Positions 61,183 to 64,000 of a stretch of 64,000 nt of DNA are shown here, one piece after another. Under the pieces are notes generated by a model. That model was given only the letters and a program-made list of their open reading frames with translations, was not told the origin of the DNA and searched no databases. The stretch covers positions 1,054,001 through 1,118,000 of the forward strand of contig JALJCQ010000003.1 of the NCBI GenBank assembly GCA_023091665.1. The letters run 5' to 3'. The stretch is from Pythium myriotylum. Lineage: Eukaryota > Oomycota > Peronosporomycetes > Pythiales > Pythiaceae. The first letter of the stretch is position 1; each line of letters starts with the position of its first letter. The position numbers were made by a program, and so were the translations under genes.

Positions 61183-64000
61183 ATGAAGGGACCGTCCGCC
61201 CGCGTCACGCGCGGCGCCGCGCCGACTCCTCTCGCCGCGCCATCGATCCCGCGTGCGCCGACGACTGTCGAGCAGCTGCGCTTTCGTGAGCGCGACGGTC
61301 GGCCGTCCGCGTACACGCGGCTGTACGCGCAGGGCGTGGACCAGCTCGTGCACAAAGACCAAGTGTACCAGCAGTTTGGGCTCCACAAATCTCCGCCGGC
61401 ACCGTCGCTGCAAGCAACTAAGACCAAATCGGCGAGTTCGGCTAAAGCACTAAGAGCCTCGTGTCACATCGCGCGTTCCAACAGCATCGGAACCACTCAG
61501 GGCAGCTCTACGCAGCGCCATCTCGGCAGCAGCGTAACCAAGCGACAACTCTTGTCGCGGAGCAATAGTGCAACCCAGTTTGCTGCAACACGGTCGACCA
61601 CACCACGGCAGGGTTTGAGTGGAAATTGTTTGGCAACGAAGGCTGGCACTCGGCTTGTGGGTCAGTCGAGTCAGGACCGCAAACCTCATGCACAAAGCCA
61701 AGCTTCCGTTCGAACGAGCAGTAAGCCTCAGCGGCGTCAGAGCGTCATTGCAACACAGCTACTCAACAAGACCCTAAAAATTGGCCCCGCGCCAATCCAC
61801 TCATCGTCATCTGCGGCTATTTTATCGCAGTCGGAATCTTCACGGATGACTCGACAGGGAGTCACATCAGCACCGTCAGCTTCAACACTCCATCGAAGGC
61901 CAAGCAATGCCACCCTGAGCCCGCCATCATCCCTTCATCAGAACGTTCAAGGTGCGCAACTAAACCGCAGACAAAGTCTTCACATATCGGCAGTTTCTCA
62001 TTCACTCACTGCCCCTCAATCTATGTTGTCCGCCGGTAAGTTGCCGCTCAAAGACTCGCCAACGCGACCACTCGACGCCCAACCACCACCAGCGCCAGTT
62101 CTAGTCCCCGTGTCTCGGCGAACATCATCTCCTATTGTCGCTCCAAATGTCGTGGACTTCGGCATGCGAAGACGACCTAGCGTCTCGCCTATTCGAGCTG
62201 GAAACCAACCAGGCTTCGATGGCTCGGCAGTTTTGAAAGACTCGTCAGCTTTCGGTATATCACATCGCCCAAGCGTAGCACTTTCGCGCCGTGACAGCAA
62301 AATGGACCGCCTCGTGGAACAAATAACGGTTCTAAAAAACTCCCTGGGGCTTTCCGATGAGGATCTCCAGTGGAAAGTTGAAAGCACCAAGGGTAATGCG
62401 TACGAAGCTGCTGATCGTCATTTGAACGAAGCGGAGGAACTCTATGACCGCCTTTTGTATGAAATCCAGATGCTGTCTGAGACTCCATGCGATGAAGTTA
62501 GCGCGGTGCTCGTGAAGCGGCTCAAGGAGCTGGTGAAGCAAAACAATATAGTGGCGGATCTTAGGCCAATGCTAGCCTCGTGCCTAACAGATGTAACACG
62601 CATGAAGAAAGAACTCTTAGACGCTCGCATCGCATGTGAGCTGCATCTCGCGAAGAACGGAGGTGCCGTATCAAGTGACAGTGCGCCAGACGAAGGAATG
62701 GCTAGCGCCCAGAAGCGACTGGAGGATGCCAACCAACGCGTTATCCAGACTCAAAACCACCTCAAAGATGAAATGAGTAAGCTTAATGAACTGTTGCTGA
62801 ACCTTGGTTCGGAAACAGAAAAACTCGTGGCGGCTTGTGCGCGGTTTAAGTTCTTATCGCCTGAGGCCGCAGATGTCAGCACGACGTTTCTCAATATTTT
62901 GCGTTGCATACCAGAGTGTGCCGGTGAAAAACTCGTGGCATTATGTGAACAAGGTGTCCAAACAGCTCAGCGTTTCGCTGGCTCCAAGGCAAGTGAGCTC
63001 AAGCGAAAAGAGGCGGAAATGAACAAAGCTATGCGGGACATTGAAATATGGAAGGCGCGCAAGGAACAATCGAAAGAATTTGCTGTGGAGATGGCAAGAC
63101 GTGAGAGGGAGTGGAAGGAAGCACAGCGTGAGGCTAATCTAGCTAGTCTACGACTACTTCGAGCTCTCGTGCCAGAAGACATCCAGCAAATCACTGTGGA
63201 TCAACTCATTGATCGCGCCCGTGAAGTCGGTGGAGTGCTCTACACGTATGATCTCGCTCTGTACATTAAGCAAAACCGCCTAATCCATTGGATCGTCACA
63301 CATGAGAGTGATATTGCTCGCGACAACTTCTTGGCTGTTGAGTGTGCGTCATTTTTCCTCAACTTCACAAGCTATGACATCAATGAACTGCGCGCCGTGT
63401 GTGAAATTCTCCCCGATAGCTTTGATTTCGATAAGGAGGGGAAAAAGCTTGACTGGAAACGTCAGTTTATGGACCACGTTCGCATGCTCGTCAAGCAGCA
63501 ACGTGGGGAGACGGTCAAAGCTGGATGGGATCCAAACAAGGGAACCCGCGCGGAAATAACGCTCAAGCCGCTGACTGAGAAACAGGTCCTCAACGTGGTT
63601 TACCGGTATCCGACCGAGGAAGAAATTCAAGCTCGTGTAGACAAGTTTGAACTACAGCTCAAGCGTCTCAAGCAAAAAAAAGAGAAAAGAGAGAAACTCG
63701 TGTCAGACGATATCCCGACAGCGAAGAGTGAGTATCTTGCGATTGCAGATGATGCGAGATCCGAGGAGTTGCAGCAAGTATTTGGAAAAGCGACATTGAT
63801 TAAGCTACGAGATGACGCCAAGCAAGCATATCAGGCGCTATGCAAGACGCGAGACTTGCTGAAGTCCGAAATTGAGCATTCGGAGCGCCAATGGAGTACC
63901 CAAACACCGACTTATGAGCAGTTTCTCGCAGAAGCGGAGAAAATTCGAGCTCTTGACCCAGAGACAAGAGCGGCGCGGATTCGAGGGCCGTTTCCGAGTG
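61183..64000 (+). CDS. Large coiled-coil protein of unknown function, 3' end beyond the window
   Basis: Open from the ATG at 61183 (MKGPSARVTRGAAP) to the window end without a stop or visible intron: at least 939 codons. The first ~370 residues are basic, Ser/Thr/Gln-rich and probably disordered, with many RRxS-like sites (RRQSV, RRPSN, RRQSL, RRPSV, RRDSK) that basophilic kinases could use. From about residue 370 (MDRLVEQITVL) it is strongly helical with long coiled coils. A more globular part at about 665-800 (TVDQLIDRAREVG ... FLAVECASFFL) is followed by further coiled coil (FELQLKRLKQKK). Family not recognised; a cytoskeletal, flagellar or centrosomal role would fit the architecture but is a guess. 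Confidence 0.78.
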   Translation, partial: MKGPSARVTRGAAPTPLAAPSIPRAPTTVEQLRFRERDGRPSAYTRLYAQGVDQLVHKDQVYQQFGLHKSPPAPSLQATKTKSASSAKALRASCHIARSNSIGTTQGSSTQRHLGSSVTKRQLLSRSNSATQFAATRSTTPRQGLSGNCLATKAGTRLVGQSSQDRKPHAQSQASVRTSSKPQRRQSVIATQLLNKTLKIGPAPIHSSSSAAILSQSESSRMTRQGVTSAPSASTLHRRPSNATLSPPSSLHQNVQGAQLNRRQSLHISAVSHSLTAPQSMLSAGKLPLKDSPTRPLDAQPPPAPVLVPVSRRTSSPIVAPNVVDFGMRRRPSVSPIRAGNQPGFDGSAVLKDSSAFGISHRPSVALSRRDSKMDRLVEQITVLKNSLGLSDEDLQWKVESTKGNAYEAADRHLNEAEELYDRLLYEIQMLSETPCDEVSAVLVKRLKELVKQNNIVADLRPMLASCLTDVTRMKKELLDARIACELHLAKNGGAVSSDSAPDEGMASAQKRLEDANQRVIQTQNHLKDEMSKLNELLLNLGSETEKLVAACARFKFLSPEAADVSTTFLNILRCIPECAGEKLVALCEQGVQTAQRFAGSKASELKRKEAEMNKAMRDIEIWKARKEQSKEFAVEMARREREWKEAQREANLASLRLLRALVPEDIQQITVDQLIDRAREVGGVLYTYDLALYIKQNRLIHWIVTHESDIARDNFLAVECASFFLNFTSYDINELRAVCEILPDSFDFDKEGKKLDWKRQFMDHVRMLVKQQRGETVKAGWDPNKGTRAEITLKPLTEKQVLNVVYRYPTEEEIQARVDKFELQLKRLKQKKEKREKLVSDDIPTAKSEYLAIADDARSEELQQVFGKATLIKLRDDAKQAYQALCKTRDLLKSEIEHSERQWSTQTPTYEQFLAEAEKIRALDPETRAARIRGPFPS

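Noticed and set aside
1..64000. CRISPR arrays, tRNA and rRNA genes, riboswitches
   Set aside because: No regularly spaced repeats, cloverleaf-like segments or rRNA-like conserved blocks noticed on either strand; the sequence is nuclear eukaryotic.

Overview
The window is nuclear DNA from an intron-containing, GC-rich eukaryote, most likely an oomycete (Phytophthora/Pythium relatives). The evidence is the short 50-75 bp GT-AG introns, very compact spacing, initiator-like (T/C)CATT(T/C) elements close to inferred start codons, a small Cys/His-cluster protein of the kind common in oomycetes, a FYVE-PH-transmembrane-SEC14 fusion protein and a local expansion of ABCC (MRP-type) transporters. No ribosomal or tRNA genes, CRISPR arrays or recognisable transposons were seen. 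The genus is not determined.

Left part (1-19 kb), mostly lipid and small-molecule enzymes: two tandem double-hotdog acyl-CoA thioesterases (the first cut by the window edge), two tandem alpha/beta hydrolases, a membrane-anchored short-chain dehydrogenase (SDR), a kelch/coiled-coil protein (minus), a Nudix hydrolase (minus), a second SDR with a matching exon structure (minus), a small Cys/His-cluster protein, an unrecognised 882-residue membrane protein and a third thioesterase. Most of these genes are spliced, and I rebuilt the exons from splice sites, reading frame and comparison between paralogues.

Middle and right part (19.4-57.4 kb): seven intronless, full-length ABCC transporters (called A-G here; A, B and D on plus, C, E, F and G on minus). 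Between them sit three unrelated genes: the FYVE-PH-TM-SEC14 protein, the MutL homologue PMS2 and a GNAT acetyltransferase. All seven transporters keep intact nucleotide-binding motifs. They are mosaics: the last ~650 bp (NBD2) is almost identical in nearly all copies, NBD1 is shared by B/D/E/G, and A and C share a 2253-bp, indel-free, inverted tract. This points to repeated gene conversion.

Right end (57.5-64 kb): an RsmH/METTL15-type rRNA methyltransferase converges on an ankyrin-repeat palmitoyltransferase of the Akr1 type (DHYC instead of DHHC). A long coiled-coil protein then runs off the window.

The enzyme content (acyl-CoA hydrolysis, SDRs, hydrolases, Sec14 lipid binding, S-acylation) next to an exporter array suggests lipid or xenobiotic handling. 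That functional link is inference only; the genes do not form an operon.
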